From NCBI GenBank assembly GCA_039545295.1, contig BCIK01000006.1, positions 248,001-312,000 of the forward strand: a stretch of DNA of 64,000 bases. Direction: 5' to 3'. The first letter of the stretch is position 1; every line of letters begins with the position of its first letter. Shown here one piece after another: positions 23,194 to 35,684 of the stretch. This DNA comes from Udeniomyces pyricola (taxonomy: Eukaryota; Basidiomycota; Tremellomycetes; Cystofilobasidiales; Mrakiaceae). Both the position numbers and the translations under genes were made by a program. The notes beneath the pieces are model-generated. The model worked only from the letters and a program-made list of their open reading frames with translations. It was not told where the DNA came from and searched no databases.

Positions 23194-25584
23194 ATGGACA
23201 TTGAGCTGGCCATCCAGCGTGACATCCAAGATGTCTTCCATGACCTCTTCCACAACGACGACAATGACGATGACACCAACGACGACGACGACGACCACCA
23301 ACAGCCACCAGAAGATCATCCCCAGGTCGGTCCTCGCCCTTTCCTTACCTTCCCCCCTCGTCCGTCGCGTCGTTCAGCCCCGATAGACCTTGATCCCTTG
23401 ACCTCACTCCATCCCCACATACTCACCCATCATCCTTTTCTCTTCCCCTCTCATCTTATGCTTCTTCTCATCGTCACCTGTCCCACCAGCTCGCTCCGCT
23501 CCGATCGGCCCATCTGACTAAACGCAAGCTCAAGGACGCCGTCGCGTCGCTAACGACCGATTACGCATCTCGCCTCACTTCCCATCGTCCTGTCAACGCG
23601 CCACCTTATCCAAAACGGTCTCGCTTCGAGCCCGACCTGACGTGCGTGCAGACGACCATTGGGATCAACCCTGGTACTGACAGAGATATCATCATGATCC
23701 TGATACATCCTCTTCTTCCATCCACTTTGAGCGTTCACAGTCCGAAATCGCCCGCCCCAACATTTCTCCCCTTCTCGCCCTCGGCATATCGCTCTCGACT
23801 TCAGACATTTCATCTGCCAACGTTTACCGCCTCTTTATTTGCGGCATCCGATGGAGCTGTATTCGGATGGATCAACAGAGGTCGTGAGAGGCTGTTTTGC
23901 CATGAGTGTAAGGCAGGCTGGGTCGTCCCTGATGTCTCGGGCTTAAGCCTCAAAGCAAGTGAGTGCTTGCTAGCTAACTGGCTCCATCTGTAGTCCTCCC
24001 AATCCCCTTTTGTTGAACACGTTGCATCTCGAATCTCTCTTTCTCTCTCTCATCCTTGGGACAACCAGTCGAACGCCTCAAAATTCGCACGCACAAAGAA
24101 CTCCTCGATGCTCACAAAGCCGGATGTCCGTGGCGACTGACGCAGTATGACCGTTCGTCTCGTTCTCTCTCGCTTCACTCTCTCTGCGGAGACTCACCCG
24201 CCGCGTTCAATCCGCTGAACACGATATTTAAACCTCCTTTCTGCATGATACGCTTCGGTATCTTTCAGCTTCGCTATTCCCATGCGAAGCCGAAGCGCCG
24301 AGCATTGACACGTTGCGATCCCAGGCCGATGCTCTCTCGCAAGGAGTGGTTCCCCCGAATCTCGTCCTAAACCACCCCCTTGTAAGCATCAACCTTTTTG
24401 TCTTTTGTCTCTGATCATTATCGTTTCTTCTTTGACTGACCGCTTCCAACCTTCTCTCTTCTTTCTCGTCAGTCGTCAGATCAGATATCCACTCTCACAT
24501 CGACCCTCTCTCGATTTCCTTCCTTCTCTTTCCCCTCCTTCTCTTCCGATTCCAACTCGACCTCATGTCCAACATCTCTTGACCCTCCTGGACATGCTTC
24601 AACTTCCTCGTTGACCTCACCACCATCGGGCCTTGATTCGTCATCGACAGACGTCGGCCTCGAATCGACCACGATCGTCACCGTTCCCAACCCAACTTCG
24701 GAACACGCATACATCCTTTCCTTCTTCAATTGGCACCTACCTTCCGCTTTGGATGCATCATCATCTTTGGCTCCTTTGAAACCGAGTTCGATAGTTGGAT
24801 CCGCCAGTACCATCCTAACGTGCTCGACCTGTGCTCGTCGTCTCGGTCTCTGGTCTTTCACCTCTTCTTCCTCCTCTTCTACCTCTTCCACCGCACTACC
24901 TCCTAACACACCGTTGACCTCTCCGCCGCGAACGCTCGACGTACAACACGAACATCTTTCAACGTGCCCTTTCCGCTCAGACACCTCCTGGCGAGCCCGC
25001 ATCACGGCCCTAGAAGAGCTCAATAAAGACCACCCTTGGTCCACGAAGGGAGCAACCGAAGAGGCGTCTCACGAAGCTCCACCGGACGGTCAAAGGGTCG
25101 AGGATAGTAGCGCACGAGGGACGGGTGCGGGTGCTGTCGGTGCAAGCGCGGGTGGAACACCGGAAGAACGTCGGATAGAAAAGGTAAGAAAGAAAGAGCA
25201 AAAAATACACACATACACTCTCTCTCTTTCTCTCTCTATTTCTGCTTCCCCAAAGCCAAAACAAGAGAAGAGGAATTCTTCCCCCCCCCCCNCCNCCCCN
25301 CCTCCATCCAAAAAAAAAAAAAACTCAAGACCAAAACCAAAGAAGAGACACTGATCCCTCATTCCCTTCTTTACCTTCTTCTTCTTCTTCTTCTTCACTC
25401 CTTTCCATCCTCACAAACCCTATCCTCCTGCTCGCTCATAAATATATATATATATAAACCACAACATTAGATGGCCATTCGAGCGCTTATCTCGGATCTC
25501 CTCGGTCCGAAACCGACGACGGCCCAACTGCGCGCGATTCAGGCCGACCTCAAACGGCTTCAGACAGGGTTGCAGTCGAGCTAG
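23194..25584 (+). CDS. C3HC zinc-finger protein, NIPA/Rsm1-like
   Basis: Resembles fungal Rsm1 and animal NIPA (ZC3HC1), nuclear proteins linked to mRNA export and the nuclear envelope. It starts at ATG 23194 (MDIELAIQRDIQDVFHDLFH), then an Asp-rich tract. Exon 2 has a basic segment and PVNAPPYPKRSRFEPDL. The C3HC region reads RSRLQTFHLPTF...FGWINRGRERLFCHECKAGW; a later exon gives HKELLDAHKAGCPWR, supplying His and Cys ligands. The Rsm1-like C-terminal domain has ILSFFNWHLPSALDASSS, TCSTCARRLGLWSF and DVQHEHLSTCPFRSDTSW. The final small exon (25471-25584, MAIRALISDLLGPKPTTAQL) is separated by an intron of about 290 bp with poly-C, Ns and poly-A. The stop is 25582-25584. The zinc-binding pattern supports the family; the exact function is inferred. 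Confidence 0.75.
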
Positions 25585-26630
25585 AAACACACACATATAT
25601 ATATATATATGCATGTTATATGTGTATGGATATATTTACATGTGCACATTTCGCTCGAAATGATGATAAACAAGGGAAGCCCGAAGACAGAAAAAAAAAA
25701 AAAAAAAAACCCAGAAAACTTCGGTTTTATTTTATTTTTATTTTTATTACGTCTCGTGATCGATTTCATCCCTATGCCTCCTACGTCCCGCCTATACACA
25801 TATATACATATATCTGTCTACGTGACTCCGCCCAAGCGAAGCAAAGGTTCGATATTCAACGATTGATTATATGATCATGTTACCATGATAGATGACTGTT
25901 TTCCTGAGAAAGGTTGAGACAAAAAAGAGGAAGAAAAGAAAAAAAAGAAATAAAAACAAATAAAAGAGAAAAAGGGATAAACGAGGTCAGACAAAGTCAG
26001 AGTCCGGGTATTCATGAGAGAGACTATATTGTCGAAAAAAAGAAAAAAAGAAAAAACGAAACCGATCGAATTGAGCTGTACGTACTAAAACTCGATCCAT
26101 GATCGAGATTTGAAGCGCGGTTTGGAAAAAAAAAATCCAGAGGAAGAAACGTACACAGGAACGCGATAACATGAGGGGTTCAGAAGCGATCATCTGTTAT
26201 TGACTTGTATACATATGTTCTAGTACTTTGACGCTAAGCTGAGATACGACATATATATATATATATTATGGAGATGACGAGAAGACAAAAAAACAAGATG
26301 ATGAAGACCAAAAAGGAGAGCGCGATCCAGGTCCTAAAATAGAGATTCATACCATCATGACACGTACAAGAGGAAGAGAAAGGGAAAGGGAACAAGAGAA
26401 GAAAAAAAGAAAGAAAAGAAAGCACCAGCCAAACGTCGTACAAAACCTATACGTATATATGTATAACACCTCACAGCAGGAACCGAACCAGAGAGCTGCG
26501 CAGAGAGAAAAAAAAAAACAAAAAAAAAAACAGAAGGGCATATGATGTGACAGCGCCGATCATGCCGTCCAAGAACCTCCCCACCCTTCGCGCGTTCCCC
26601 TACATATACTTCGGTTTGATGCTCCCGTCA
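25585..26630. other. Convergent 3' region with AT and A-rich simple sequence
   Basis: This lies between the stops of the Rsm1-like gene (+) and the WC-2-like gene (-). An alternating CA/TA microsatellite begins ten bases after the Rsm1-like stop (25594-25610). A TA run lies at 26251-26268. The rest is A/G-rich with many A runs (25689-25709, 26505-26532). No coding sequence is seen. Confidence 0.6.
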
Positions 26631-29600
26631 TCATTTATCTCCTCCACCTCCAACCCTATGTCCTCCCTGCCCTCCAGACGAGGTCGACGGCCTTGACCTA
26701 TCCCCGTTGGCATCCCTAGCGACCGTATCATTTCCCGCTGTTGAAGGTCGACCTGCCCGAACCCCTCCACCGCCCTCGAAGCTAAAACTCGGCTCTGAGC
26801 CTGGATGACCTCCATTCTCGTCCCTCCCTCCATACGCCTCCAACGCTGGATCAAACACGTTCGCGCCAAATGCATAAGGTGCGTAGGAACCTGCGTGGTG
26901 GGAGGAAGAGGACTGCATGGGTGGGTTCTGAGATGGCGAAGAGAAGTAGCCTCCAAAGTTGGATTGGGGTGGCTGGGATGGATACATGCCTTGAGGATGG
27001 ATGAGTTGATGCTGTTGCAGTTGGAGCTGTTGTTGATCCCGGTAAAACACGGATGACTGCTGTTGTTGCTGCTGAGGCATAAGAGAGGGATGAGAAGAGT
27101 GGTACTCGAGATTAGGATGCCGATGTTGTTGTGACTGTTGTTGCTGCTCCTGCTGAGGCAAAAGGGATGGGTGAATGGATCGTTGCTGCTGCTGCTGTTG
27201 GAACATTCGTGGGGATCGCGACGTCGCCGATGATGATCCAGGTCTGAAGCCCGATAGTCCATTCGGGACGCTTCCAGACGCCGTCTCATCCGTGGGAACC
27301 TCGGAAGATTGCGGTAAGTCCGACGCAGATGGGTGGCCCATCGGCTCAATCTTGGGCTCATTAACGAGGGGAGTAGAAGTGACGTTGGAGGGGGGTTTGC
27401 GAACTGTATTCGATGGAGCACTCGAGTTTCGTGCTTTCTTGGCTTTGGGTGGATTCGGCGCGTCTGTGTTGACCGAAACCGACGTCGAGCCCGATCCTGA
27501 CGCAAACGCATTATCAGAAGGGCCAGTGTCGGAAGAACTCGCGTTGACTTCGGTGACAGTGCCGTCGGCGTTCTTCTTCTTCTTGACGCGCGCCTTGAGC
27601 TTGCCGGTCTGCTTGGCGACAAGCCGGGCATACCTCAAGCCACACTACGTATAGAAGAGGAAAGGGCCCAGGCCAATGAGTATTGGGCCCCATGTAGGTT
27701 ATGAATCATGAGCCAAAAGAGGAGGGAAAAATACGCACAGCATTGCACAGATCTTTGTTGCCGCTGGCGCCTTTCCTCCACTCGGGACTGTCCTGCATGC
27801 CGCAGCTAACACACGCCTGGATACCCTTGGGAGGCTTACCGCCGTTTCTAAGCTGGCTTGCCTCCTTTGGCACGCCCGAGGCCGGGACGCTGCCACCGCC
27901 GGAGCCGCCACGATTACTCTTCTTGGCTGGCCTGGCGAGGGGGACAATGTACTCGGGCACGATGACCGACTGATCGAACGGCTCGGACGGCTCGGTCTTA
28001 ACGTCGCCAAGCAAAGCATCTCTGTTGAGCTCCTCAGAGTCCTCTGGTGAAAACTTGCTCTGATGGTACCCATCTAGAGGGGGCTGAGGTACGCCGGACG
28101 TTGCGTTTGGCTGCTGCGAACTAGACCGGGAGCTGTTGCCTAGATTACCGGTTCGAGGGTTACTACGCGAGCCGTGGAATGGAGTTGAGCTGCTCCAACC
28201 AGTGAGATCCGTGCTCGGAGGAGGATGCTGCCATGGCGCCCCTGAGCCAAACGAACCCCCGTCGGGCGAAGATTGACGGAACGCAGGAAGGATTGAGCTC
28301 GAGTTGACATTGGTAGCGTGTTGATTTGACGCTCGGGGCACAGGAGCGTCTTGGATTTGCTGTGGAATCTCAGGCGCGAAGGCAAAGTGCTGCTCTGTGG
28401 TGACGAAGCAGGCAAAGATGAGGGTGCCTGAGAAAAAGAAGAGAGGTAAAGGTGCATGCACGCGGTTCACACCTCGAAAGTAAGCAAGGGGGTCACGGCG
28501 TTGACGAGTACAGGTTGGGTCACCAAGTTCGCCACTCACCATAAGGGATAAAAACGCTCTCCACTTGACGGTAGCAACCCTCAGTCTCAAGGATGTGTTT
28601 CGCCCTAAATCGCCGAGTGCACGTCGTCTTTGCCTCGTTGAACTGACTCTCACCCTGAGGATTGAGTGAGACTTCGAGCAACAACTTTTGGTAATCTTCT
28701 TCCCAGTACGAACCGTCCATGGGCGTCGTCGAGCGATCTATCGAGCCATCCGCTCTTGCGGCTGGATGGGACAGCAAGATGTCGTGTTCAGGCGAGGCAA
28801 GAAGGATCTGAAAGACGCGGCTTGGAGCTGATGTGCGGGCATGGCGGATTAGAAAGGCAAAGACGGACATCAGGTGAACGAACTTGGGCAAACTCGGCAC
28901 AGCATATGTAGACCTTGACGTACGAAAGGCAGGATACGGAGAGGGAGACTCGACAGGAACCTTGCCAACTTGTTTCCAAAGCGAACGAACCATCTACAGT
29001 CGGCCAGAGATGCACATCAGTTTGATGTATCCTTCCTCCTGGGCAAAGAAAAGAGGACGGAAAACTAAGGTGTCACTCACCTCCTGCGTGATGAATGGCG
29101 TCCCACACCAATTCGTCCATTCACTTCTCTGTTTTTCATCGCCATCTGATTGGGGATCTTTGTCTGATTACGGTAGATAGATATATTCGAGAAAAAACAG
29201 AGCAGACATGAGTGAAACTGAGAAAGATTACGCAAATCCATGAACCTAGGTCGACTCACCAATGACAGCGTGGAAAAAGGCAAGAACAATGCCCTCGCCT
29301 GCTGAATTTAAAACGAGGTCGAGGGCGAGGTAATGGTCGTCGGCGACAAAAAGGTTCGCGTCTCTGTAAGAAACAAGAGGCGACGCGTGAGCTTTGACTC
29401 GACAAACCGAGGACCTGGGCCTGACCAGTCCTGACAGTGAGCCGCGAACAGTCAAACGTACGGTGGCACGTAAGGCATCGCGCATCCTAAAATCTGCCTG
29501 ATTCGAGACAAACGAGCAAACCGGACCCTACGCATGGAAATGGGGGGGGGGGGAAGCCGAGCGTGCGCGTTCAACCAAGGGTCAGCTCAGTGGTCAAAGC

Positions 29601-30742
29601 GAGCGATGCTAGGACGTCCTCCAACAGCGACACTAACCTAGTTACGCTTCCAAAGAGAGTTCCGCCCTCAACAATCTTGTTGAGATCCGCCTTGGCCTGA
29701 GTGAGTTCCTCGGCTATGGCAAAACAGGGCCGCGAAGCATGCATGAGAGAACCGCTTTGCAACCATCCGAGCCAAACAAGGAAGTGCGGTAGACATACGA
29801 TGAAGATAGTCAAACAGCGAGGTTCCTAGAAGAGCCTGATGCTCAACTCCCATGTGATGCTGCAGTACAGGGTCGAGGTAGAGAAAATCGAGCTCTGACG
29901 TCAAGAGGGACCTAGATGTCGCAGAGATAAGAAGGGGAACAACGGAAATAAAGCCGTTAGCGGAACCGGTCGAAGTTCGGGCAGAACGCGCTAAGGATAG
30001 GGTGAAGCATACCAGTCTGGACCCAAAACAAACGATAGAGTCAGCATCAGAATGGTCTTCAGTCTACTTGAAGCGTAATACACAACGGACAGCCATAGAA
30101 ACGTAGCCAGCAGAGTGAGTCGGAAGGAGGACTGTGCTTACAACAGCGGACTTTGCCCAGCCGAGGAACTTGCGCTTCCTCCTCATCGCCCAAGACCCGA
30201 CCAACGGCGCTAAGGTCAGGCACTCCGTCACTCGAAGAGGAGCCCACGCTTGCTTGCCGGCGTGCGGGATCAGCTGGGAGGGGTGTCGAGGATGGATGCC
30301 TGCCGTTGACGGAATGGAAGGGCGTCGAGAGGTCATCATGGGAGGTGGAAGGCGGGTGCTGTTGGTGATGCGAGGCCGGATGCGGAGTCGAATGGGGCGA
30401 GTATTGGGGCTGCTGATGACGCGGGTGTTGAGCGAGTTGGTGAGGATGCAGGCGCGTGGAGTGAGGGTACTGCAGTTGTGGCTGCGATGAAGTCTCGAAT
30501 GGATGGCGTCCGTACGGAGACGAGCCAGCAACGGAGGGCGGGAACGAAAGCGACGAGGCATCGTCGATCGAAGGGAGGAGGTGCTGCTGCTCCTGATCAT
30601 CCGCCGGATGGTCGACGTCGCCCTGGGGACGGTACGGATTTCCGAGCGAATGGTGTGAGCTAGCGAGCTGGTGGGGATGGTGCTGAAACTGGCCGAGACG
30701 GTGCTCGCCTGGTGAGCGGTCAGGATGAGAAGGCGGGTGCAT
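26631..30742 (-). CDS. White collar 2-like PAS/GATA zinc-finger transcription factor
   Basis: Matches the WC-2 (Bwc2/Cwc2) partner of the blue-light receptor WC-1; it binds promoters in the nucleus. It starts at ATG 30742 (MHPPSHPDRSPGEHRLGQFQ) with a His/Pro/Gln-rich disordered N-terminus. The PAS domain is at about 29650-29910: SELDFLYLDPVLQHHMG and GTSLFDYLHPEELTQAKADL (joined over an intron). A conserved linker region has CTRRFRAKHILETEG and ESVFIPYG (28530-28660). The GATA finger is split by an intron at about 27640-27745: CVSCGMQDSPEWRKGASG...KDLCNA joins CGLRYARLVAKQ, giving CX2CX18CX2C with the SPEWRKG seen in WC-2. A basic KARVKKKKNADG follows, then a long Gln-rich tail with several poly-Q runs; stop at 26631. 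No LOV flavin-binding Cys motif is present, so it is WC-2-like rather than WC-1-like. Confidence 0.85.
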
Positions 30743-31610
30743 GACAAGGGCAGAACAAGAGGGGGAAGGAGGAGGAGGGAGGCGTTGATTGAGGATTCCC
30801 AGGGAAGAGGCCAGAGGGACGAGAGGAACGATCGCAGAAATGATCGACTCGATCGAGTTGCATTCCGTCGACGACGACCAATTTGCTTTTGCCCCGACCA
30901 GTAATATAATCGTTAATCCTTGATCATGCACTTAGCACTTATGATAAGCTGCGATCGATCAGGGAAATCCTAAGAACGCTTCATTCGGTATTTGCAATTC
31001 ATCCAACTTGAGTCTCTCACATACGACTCTAGCTCGGACTGGCCATCATTCGATGTCATTAATCTTACGACGTCGGCAGCTATTAGTACTCGCGGACGAT
31101 TCATTCTGCAGCGCATGCACGGCATCATGTAATATGACGTACTGACGTAATACTTATAACAGGAACCGCAACGTGCAACCGCAACCGCAACCGACGTTCA
31201 ATCCAGCTCGCCCAAAACCAATTCATACTCGCGCGGCTCGATCGAACAGGCAGATCATCCAACAATATCGCTTTGATCCGGACACTTGCCGAACAGCACC
31301 ACGCGGAACGCCAGTCAGATCGTCAGAGCCGATCTGCAAACGGCTCCCAACGACTGATCGTCCACAGCCGTCCAAACAAGTCAAAACATGGTATAACAGT
31401 GACAGACGTCGGATCTCAGAACCGCAGGCATGATAGTCCCGGCCCTATATAGCCTGCCCTAGCCTGCCGGCTGCCCTTGGCAGGATATATACCGCGCCGG
31501 CCTAGCTACTAGCTAGTGCCCCTGATGATCGATGCTCGCCCTCGAGCTTCGAGTTCTGTCCGTCAGCAGACGCGCGCTCGACTCTCGTGAAACTCCAGCA
31601 TGAACGCTCC
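30743..31610. other. Intergenic region DNAJC8-like 3' / WC-2-like 5'
   Basis: This is about 870 bp between two tandem minus-strand genes; the WC-2-like promoter lies next to 30742. It has several TGATCA/GATCGA palindromes, a short (CAACCG)n repeat (about 31176-31193) and GC-rich near-repeats (GCCTGCC, 31450-31475). An 86-codon plus-strand ORF overlaps the (CAACCG)n repeat and has no family features. No gene is supported. Confidence 0.5.
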
Positions 31611-32929
31611 TTAACCCAGCAGATTCTCATTTTTCTTGGCCTTCTTCTTGGGTTTCGAGAACGAACGCCAGTCGCTCACCTGGCAGGCAAGACGGACGTC
31701 AAGAGAAGTGAAGGCAAAAATCGCAGTTCGGAGAAATCAAACTTCTGGCTCGGCACAGACAAGGACAGGGGACGGTACTGTTGAATGTGCAAACACAACG
31801 TACCCTCGCATCGCGGTTCTCTGAGGAAATTCATATAGAGTTATTGACGTAATTGTGGATCAGCAAGTTGACTCGGCTCACGCCTGTAAGCTCAAATGGA
31901 AAGAGTGATTGTACCTTCCCAGGCGGCGTCCGCCTCCTTCTTGCGCTTTCGCTTCTCGATCTCCTCCTCTTTCCTCTGGGCTTCAAGCCCCTCATTTGCC
32001 AACTGCAGCTTGATCGCCCTGATTGGCCATGCGCAAGAGTGTGAGTGACAATTGAGCAAGAATCTGGAAACGAAAACGAGCAGAGTATGACATGCTCACT
32101 TGCGTCTCTGGACCTCCTCGTCGATCAGAATGTCCCGAACCTCCTTGAGCACCTTTGTTCTCCAGTCCTTTGGCAGCTGAGGATCATCGTCTTTGGTATC
32201 GAGTGGTAGCGGTGGGTCGAATTCCTTCTTGAACAGGGTCCGGCGGGCAAAAAGGACAATCTCGTCGAGCGTCTCTCTTGAGGCTTCAGTCGAAAGTGAC
32301 CCTTCGGCCTGAGACGTTGCGATAAGATTTGTGATTCGTCAGATACGATGCACGACTGAATCAGAAGGATAAGTTCTTCTGGTCAAGGCCTACCTTCTTT
32401 AGCCAGTCAAACGCCTGAGAAAGTCAACAGAACGTGTCACGGTCAGCATGGAGTCTTGTCCCTGTGTGAGGCGGCTGACGGAGCAATGGGAAGCTGACCT
32501 CAACACCTCGGTCGTGTTTGAACTTGTCTGGATGAATGAGGAGAGACTTCTTCCTGTACTGCTTCTTGACGTCGTTCTCAGTCGCGTCGAACGGCAGGTC
32601 GAGCACGTCGTAAGGACTGAACGAGCGAAGCAAGCGGTGTAGGTCACAAGATGAACCAAGGGACAAATTAAGACGGCGAGGTGACAAGGTGAGTTGTTGA
32701 TATCGAAGGTAGAGAAGACGCCTAGAGTAGAACCAACTTGAGCTTGAAAGACTTGATGATACGCTCGACCTGCGGGAAACGACAAGCGTTAGAATGGACG
32801 GGATGGGGGAAGCTGACTGGATCGGCTGAGAAAGAGTGGGCAAGAGGCCGGAAGCAGCAAAAGGTTTAGGCTGACCTCGAGCTCCTTGATAAAGTTGTTG
32901 GCTTCGATGGCGATGGAACGGTCAGCCAT
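31611..32929 (-). CDS. J-domain protein, DNAJC8/Spf31-like splicing-associated
   Basis: Small co-chaperone resembling human DNAJC8 and S. pombe Spf31, found with spliceosomes. It starts at ATG 32929 (MADRSIAIEANNFIKELE). A short second exon gives VERIIKSFKL, and the J domain follows: SPYDVLDLPFDATENDVKKQ, then YRKKSLLIHPDKFKHDRGVE with the catalytic HPD triad. Further exons read AFDWLKKAEG, DEIVLFARRTLFKKEFDPPL, KDWRTKVLKEVRDILIDEEV and a Lys/Glu-rich helix (AQRKEEEIEKRKRKKEAD). The C-terminus, VSDWRSFSKPKKKAKKNENL, fits the conserved DWR plus poly-Lys tail of DNAJC8; stop at 31611-31613. The gene is divergent from the hydroxyacyl-CoA lyase gene by 291 bp. Confidence 0.85.
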
Positions 32930-33220
32930 TGGAGCAGGACGAGGATAGAGGGTTTGGGGATGTATGGGGTTGCTTGCGCAAGGCAATCAAGCTGAGTATT
33001 GCCGGTATGGACAGCTTGGAGTCGAGTCGAGTCTGGCTGGAGCTTGGAGCTTGGAGGGCGCGATCAACTTTGGAGGCGTCGCTTTTAGCCGGTTGTCGCA
33101 TGTCGACTGTTCTCGATCCTCTCCTGTACTGTCCTTCTTTCGAACATACTCATATGTAGTCATTGCCGGCTACCATCTGCCCAACCCATCAATTCCCACA
33201 ACATCTTCGCCTCAGCCACC
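32930..33220. promoter_or_regulatory. Divergent promoter DNAJC8-like / HACL
   Basis: This is 291 bp between opposite start codons. GAGTCGAGTCGAGTC and TTGGAGCTTGGAG direct repeats are visible at 33020-33056. No factor site can be named. Confidence 0.45.
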
Positions 33221-35684
33221 ATGTCTACATCCACTCCATCCACATCCACTCTCTCAGGCTCTCAAGTCATCGCACTTTCACTCAAGAACCAGGGCGTTAC
33301 CCATATCTTTGGCATCGTCGGCATCCCCGTCATAGAAGTCGCCCAAGCCTGCATCGATCTCGGCATCCGCTTCATTTCATTCCGGAACGAGCAGGCCGCA
33401 TCCTATGTATGTCGACCATTTGTCGTTGATCTTGGCTAGCGTTTTGTTTAATTGACCAATCTCCGTTAATCGTCACCCTTGCTCCCTCCCTTGGTTTCCA
33501 GGCTGCAAGCGCGTACGGCTACATCACTGGCCGACCGGGTGTTCTTTTGGTCGTCGGTGGTCCCGGCGTCATCCATGGTGAGAGCGTGACATTAGGTTAC
33601 CTCTTCCCCTCTCAGCGCCCGTACAAAGCAAACCAAATGCCTTGACTGAAGCGGTAGAGTCTCGGGTGTAGCCCTTGCCGGTGTTTCGCATGCTGCATCC
33701 AACAGTTTCCCGCTCCTCATGCTGGCGGGCGCATCCGAGAGCTTTCAACAGAACATGGGCGCCTTCCAAGAGCTCGACCAAGTTGGCTTGCTCAAGGGCG
33801 AGTCCAAGTGGGTCCGGAGGCTCTCTCGATTTTCATGATAGTATACGTGTGTCACACGTGTGTCAGAGTCCTCATCATACCGGTGACTTTTCGTTTTACT
33901 CGTGGTATACAGGTTCGCCGCCCGCCCACCCTCGCTCGCTAAGACGCCATCGACGATCTCGCAGGCGTATAGAGCTGCGCTTTTCGGTCGCCCGGGGCCC
34001 GCCTATGTCGACCTCGTATGGCCATCTCTCTTCCTCTCTCAGCCGACCACATGATGCTGTCCAACATCTCGAACTGACCCTACGGAATATTCCTACACTG
34101 AATCCTGCATCCAGCCTGCCGACTATATACAGGGGTCGATTGCGCAGGCGGACTGTGACTGGGTTCCAACCGTTGGCGATTACCCTCGTGGAGCGGGAAG
34201 ACCCGAAGACATCAAGCGGATGGTCGATCTGCTGGAGCAAGCCGAACGTCCTCTGGTAGTCCTTGGCAAAGGGTGAGTATGTTCATCGGTCGTTCTTGGC
34301 CAATCCTGCCCGAAATGCTGGGGCAAAAACAGCAATGGTAGCATGTGCTGATCGAATCGGCCGGAAACCCTATCATCTCCCTCTCCACCAGAGCCCAGTT
34401 CTCGCAAGCGGAATCTGCCCTGGCAGTCCTTTTCTCTATTCTACCACTTCCGTTCCTCCCAACGCCGATGGGCAAAGGGATACTTCCTGACTCCCATCCG
34501 CTATGTATCGCCGCCGCCCGTTCGACTGCCCTCAAGTCAGCAGACGTCGTCCTTGTCCTGGGGGCTCGCCTCAATTGGATTCTCCACTATGGTGCCGCAC
34601 CCAAGTGGGCAGGTGAAGGCAAGGTGAAATGGCTCAAAGTCGACGTCAAGGGCGAAGAAATTGACGACAACCAGCCGGCTGAGGTGGGCGTCGTTGGGGA
34701 CATCAAAACGGTTGTCGAACAGCTTGTCGAAGAGGTTAAACGAAGACGTGGAATTCAGGTGTACTCCATCTCGGCTCTCGCTTCGAAATCGACTGATGTC
34801 TCCCTTTCACCGTCTCAAGCCGTGACTTCCTCGCCACCGCCTCATCAGTCCGCCTGGTTCGCGGCTCTCCAATCATCCATCCAAGCCAACACGGTCAAGA
34901 CCAAAGCCAAGTCGGCTTCGCCCGCCTTCCCCATGACCTATCATCAGGCGTTCTCACTCATCCTTCCGCTCCTACCCAAATCACACGTCTTTGTGGGCGA
35001 GGGAGCCAACACGCTCGACATTGGTCGATCCTTCTTCCCCGTCGAGCAGCCTAGATCGAGGCTCGACTCGGGTTCGACAGCCACGATGGGTGTCGGCATG
35101 GGGTTCGCTATCGCTGCCGCTCTCGTCGAAATGAGTCCTGGAGGCAAGGGACGCAAGGTTATCGCTGTTGTTGGAGACTCGGCGTTTGGGTTTTCGGCGA
35201 TGGAGGTCGAAACAGCGGCAAGAAATCAGCTCGGCATCCTCGTCATCGTCATGAACAACAATGGGGTAAGACCGCTTGATTTCTTCGATCTTCCTTCGTT
35301 TCCGGTCAAGTTGGGCCCTCTTAGTCTGTTGACGCGAGCGGTGAACAGTGTTCCAGCTTCCTGACCCTCTTGCTTGGTCTCGCATTTCTTTCTACGTATG
35401 TGCAGGTCTACCACGGCCTCTCGTCTGCTTCGTATGATGCCACAGAACTTGCATCGCTTCCACCTACGGCTCTGCTTCCGGACGTTCGATACGATCTTCT
35501 CGCCGAGGCCTGCGGCGGCCGCGGCTTCCTTGTCCGGACGCCGACGGAACTTCAGCACGCCATCCAAGCGGGACTCACAGAGAACTCGAAGCCGACAGTC
35601 GTCAATGTCCTGATGGATCCTGGGAAAGGCGGCAAGTTGGAGTTTGGTTGGTTGAGCTCGACTAAGCGAGCGTCGAAACTTTGA
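33221..35684 (+). CDS. Peroxisomal 2-hydroxyacyl-CoA lyase / oxalyl-CoA decarboxylase family
   Basis: A thiamine-diphosphate enzyme of the HACL1/oxalyl-CoA decarboxylase group; HACL1 cleaves 2-hydroxyacyl-CoA to formyl-CoA and an aldehyde in alpha-oxidation. It starts at ATG 33221 (MSTSTPSTSTLSGSQVIALS). The N-terminal TPP-binding half has THIFGIVGIPVIEVAQ and the catalytic-Glu segment FRNEQAASYAASAYGY (joined across the intron 33407-33501), then LLVVGGPGVIH. The central domain reads LVLGARLNWILHYGAAPKW. The C-terminal half has HVFVGEGANTLDIGR and the TPP motif GDSAFGFSAMEVETAARNQ...NNNG, with VYHGLSS after an intron. The protein ends in RASKL, a canonical PTS1 peroxisomal signal; stop at 35682-35684. 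About seven exons. HACL and oxalyl-CoA decarboxylase are hard to separate by eye; the PTS1 favours HACL. Confidence 0.87.

Noticed and set aside
26600..27631. 343-codon minus-strand ORF.
   Set aside because: It overlaps the WC-2-like terminal exon in another frame; its Arg/Ser/His-rich product is a shadow of the Gln-rich coding frame that continues the GATA finger.
31173..31433. 86-codon ORF beginning with PQPQPQ.
   Set aside because: The start is a CAACCG simple repeat, there is no domain, and base 31173 is not a convincing start.
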